Source of the DNA: Azonexus sp.
Lineage (GTDB): Bacteria; Pseudomonadota; Gammaproteobacteria; Burkholderiales; Rhodocyclaceae
Assembly (NCBI GenBank): GCA_030697085.1
Contig: JAUYQT010000764.1
Location: 1-7,181 of the forward strand
Length of the DNA stretch: 7,181 nucleotides
Reading direction: 5' to 3'
Shown: positions 6,335-7,181 of the stretch, one piece after another
How positions within the stretch are numbered: the first letter of the stretch is position 1
How the letters are laid out: the number at the start of each line of letters is the position of its first letter
The notes under the pieces: generated by a model
Seen by the model: only the letters and a program-made list of their open reading frames with translations
What the model was told of the DNA's origin: nothing
Databases searched by the model: none
Translations under genes and position numbers: made by a program

Positions 6335-6539
6335 TAGCACTGCTAGCGCTTAGCCAAGGCAAGTGATTAATCGCGGCATCTCACCGAGTCCAGTCGGTTG
6401 CTACCAGTCTAAATCTGCCGCTGGCACCGAAAAGTGATCGCAGTCACGGCCACGGTCAACTTTCCGCCGGGATGCTGCCATTCAGGTTTCCTAGTCGTTC
6501 GACAGCAGGGTGCCCTTTGCCGTTATTGGCAATAATTGG

Positions 6540-6554
6540 AAGCGGCCTTTCGCA
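6540..6554 (+). repeat. Direct repeat AAGCGGCCTTTCGCA, copy 1
   Basis: Fifteen bases identical to 6574-6588, with a period of 34 bases. A partial third match, CTTTCGCC, follows at about 6603. Confidence 0.7.
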
Positions 6555-6573
6555 GGTTGACTACGAAAAGCAA

Positions 6574-6588
6574 AAGCGGCCTTTCGCA
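6574..6588 (+). repeat. Direct repeat AAGCGGCCTTTCGCA, copy 2
   Basis: Exact second copy of 6540-6554. The AAGCGGCC core also resembles GAAGCGGCCATT at 5781-5792, linking this pair to the repeat field left of the YkgJ gene. Confidence 0.7.
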
Positions 6589-6682
6589 AGCCGGAATCGA
6601 GTCTTTCGCCTGAACGGCAGGTAACCAGCCAGGTCCGGCCATCACCAGCCGAAGAGAGAGTCCAAAGAGTGGAACTACGAAT

Positions 6683-6708
6683 GGCCGGTAACTCATCGGA
6701 TACCGGTC
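6683..6708. repeat. Inverted repeat GGCCGGTA / TACCGGTC
   Basis: An 8-bp stem with one G-U pair surrounds a 10-base loop (6691-6700). No T-run follows on either strand, so it is unlikely to be an ordinary intrinsic terminator for the minus-strand autotransporter gene, although it lies about 60 bases past its stop. Confidence 0.45.
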
Positions 6709-6770
6709 GATACGAGAAAAGCGGGTTTCACTGTGATTTAGAATTAATCAGCATTCAGTTAGTCGTCAAA

Positions 6771-7181
6771 TCAAAACGGCGCACTCAGCGTGATACTTAT
6801 CGCCACGTTATTCTCCCCCGGCTGACTTATCGTCGTTGAGCCGCCCACGCCCAGTCGCATCCCTTTGCTTAGTTCGGCGCTGATGCCGGCAAGTAGCGTT
6901 CCATAGCCGCCCGTCCGGTTCGCGGTTTGCATTTCCATCGCGGAATTACCACCGACAAAACCGGCGCTGTAGCTTCGTTCGTCCTTCTGGTGCTCGTAGT
7001 CATAACTGAGTTGAGCATAAGGGCGAACCTTGACCTCGGCCAAACTGGTTTCTGCCGCAATCTGCCAGCCAAGTCGTGAGCGTAGCGATACGCGGGTTTG
7101 GTCGCCAAACGTCATTGCGGTGACGCTATTCGATTGTTCGCTAAAGCCATCCACATTCACTCTTTCCCAAGCGAGGCCGAC
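6771..7181 (-). CDS. Autotransporter beta-domain protein, C-terminal part (5' end outside window)
   Basis: The minus-strand frame is open from the right edge (7181) to the TGA at 6773-6771 and gives 136 residues. It reads GLAWERVNVDGFSEQ, then AMTFGDQTRVSLRSRLGWQ, VRPYAQLSYDYEH and AISITLSAPF. This is the pattern of the second half of a type V secretion beta-barrel (autotransporter domain, usually about 250-300 residues): alternating polar and hydrophobic strands, the FGDQ and SLGWQ-like blocks, and a terminal Phe used for outer-membrane assembly. Such barrels anchor or release a passenger domain at the cell surface; esterase autotransporters have closely similar barrel motifs, but the passenger lies outside the window so its activity is unknown. 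A GTG at 7160 is in frame but is not the true start, since family-like sequence continues upstream of it. Confidence 0.88.
   Translation of the reverse strand, partial: VGLAWERVNVDGFSEQSNSVTAMTFGDQTRVSLRSRLGWQIAAETSLAEVKVRPYAQLSYDYEHQKDERSYSAGFVGGNSAMEMQTANRTGGYGTLLAGISAELSKGMRLGVGGSTTISQPGENNVAISITLSAPF

Larger units (their letters stand above)
6335..6770. other. Gene-free region between convergent genes, with short repeats
   Basis: About 435 bases lie between the YkgJ stop and the autotransporter stop. I see no gene and no clear intrinsic terminator for either strand. It holds a direct-repeat pair (6540 and 6574), a small stem TTGCC (6517-6521) with GGCAA (6528-6532), GGCCAT at 6637-6642 and its complement ATGGCC at 6681-6686, and an inverted repeat at 6683-6708. 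The motifs resemble those in 5498-5792, so the same repeat family seems to occupy both gaps. Confidence 0.6.

Overview
This window looks like a piece of a Gram-negative proteobacterial chromosome. A signal-peptide-bearing TonB-dependent receptor and an autotransporter beta-barrel show that there is an outer membrane. The moderate-to-high GC content, the gene families and the style of the interspersed repeats suggest a betaproteobacterium, perhaps of the Rhodocyclales. That placement is an inference, not a demonstrated assignment.

Layout. (1) 1-2694 holds two genes read rightward: the 3' part of a hybrid sensor histidine kinase (ATPase domain plus receiver domain) and a complete 663-residue TonB-dependent outer-membrane receptor. 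They overlap by 4 bases (ATGA) and are almost certainly co-translated, so a signalling protein is tied to an outer-membrane uptake or sensing barrel. A 16-base perfect palindrome follows the receptor stop directly. (2) 2711-2988 is a short gene-free stretch. (3) 2989-5354 is a complete IS66-family insertion sequence of 2366 bp with 20/21-matching terminal inverted repeats and the standard tnpA, tnpB and tnpC genes, all apparently intact. The expected 8-bp target duplication is not present. (4) 5355-5881 is a gene-free field rich in short degenerate repeats (GGCCATT, TAGCTGCCGGTCAGAA, CTCGGGATT). (5) 5882-6334 is a small YkgJ-type cysteine-cluster gene with a recognisable promoter and a strong Shine-Dalgarno sequence, which place its start at a TTG at 5978. 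(6) 6335-6770 is gene-free, with a second repeat pair (AAGCGGCCTTTCGCA) and an inverted repeat. (7) 6771-7181, on the minus strand, is the C-terminal part of an autotransporter beta-domain that runs off the right edge and converges on the YkgJ gene.

The kinase and receptor form one probable functional unit. The IS66 element is a self-contained mobile unit sitting in repeat-rich DNA between that unit and the YkgJ gene. I see no CRISPR array, tRNA, rRNA or clear novel defence or biosynthetic system. The points most worth attention are the kinase-receptor coupling, the missing target duplication of the IS, and the repeat family on both sides of it.
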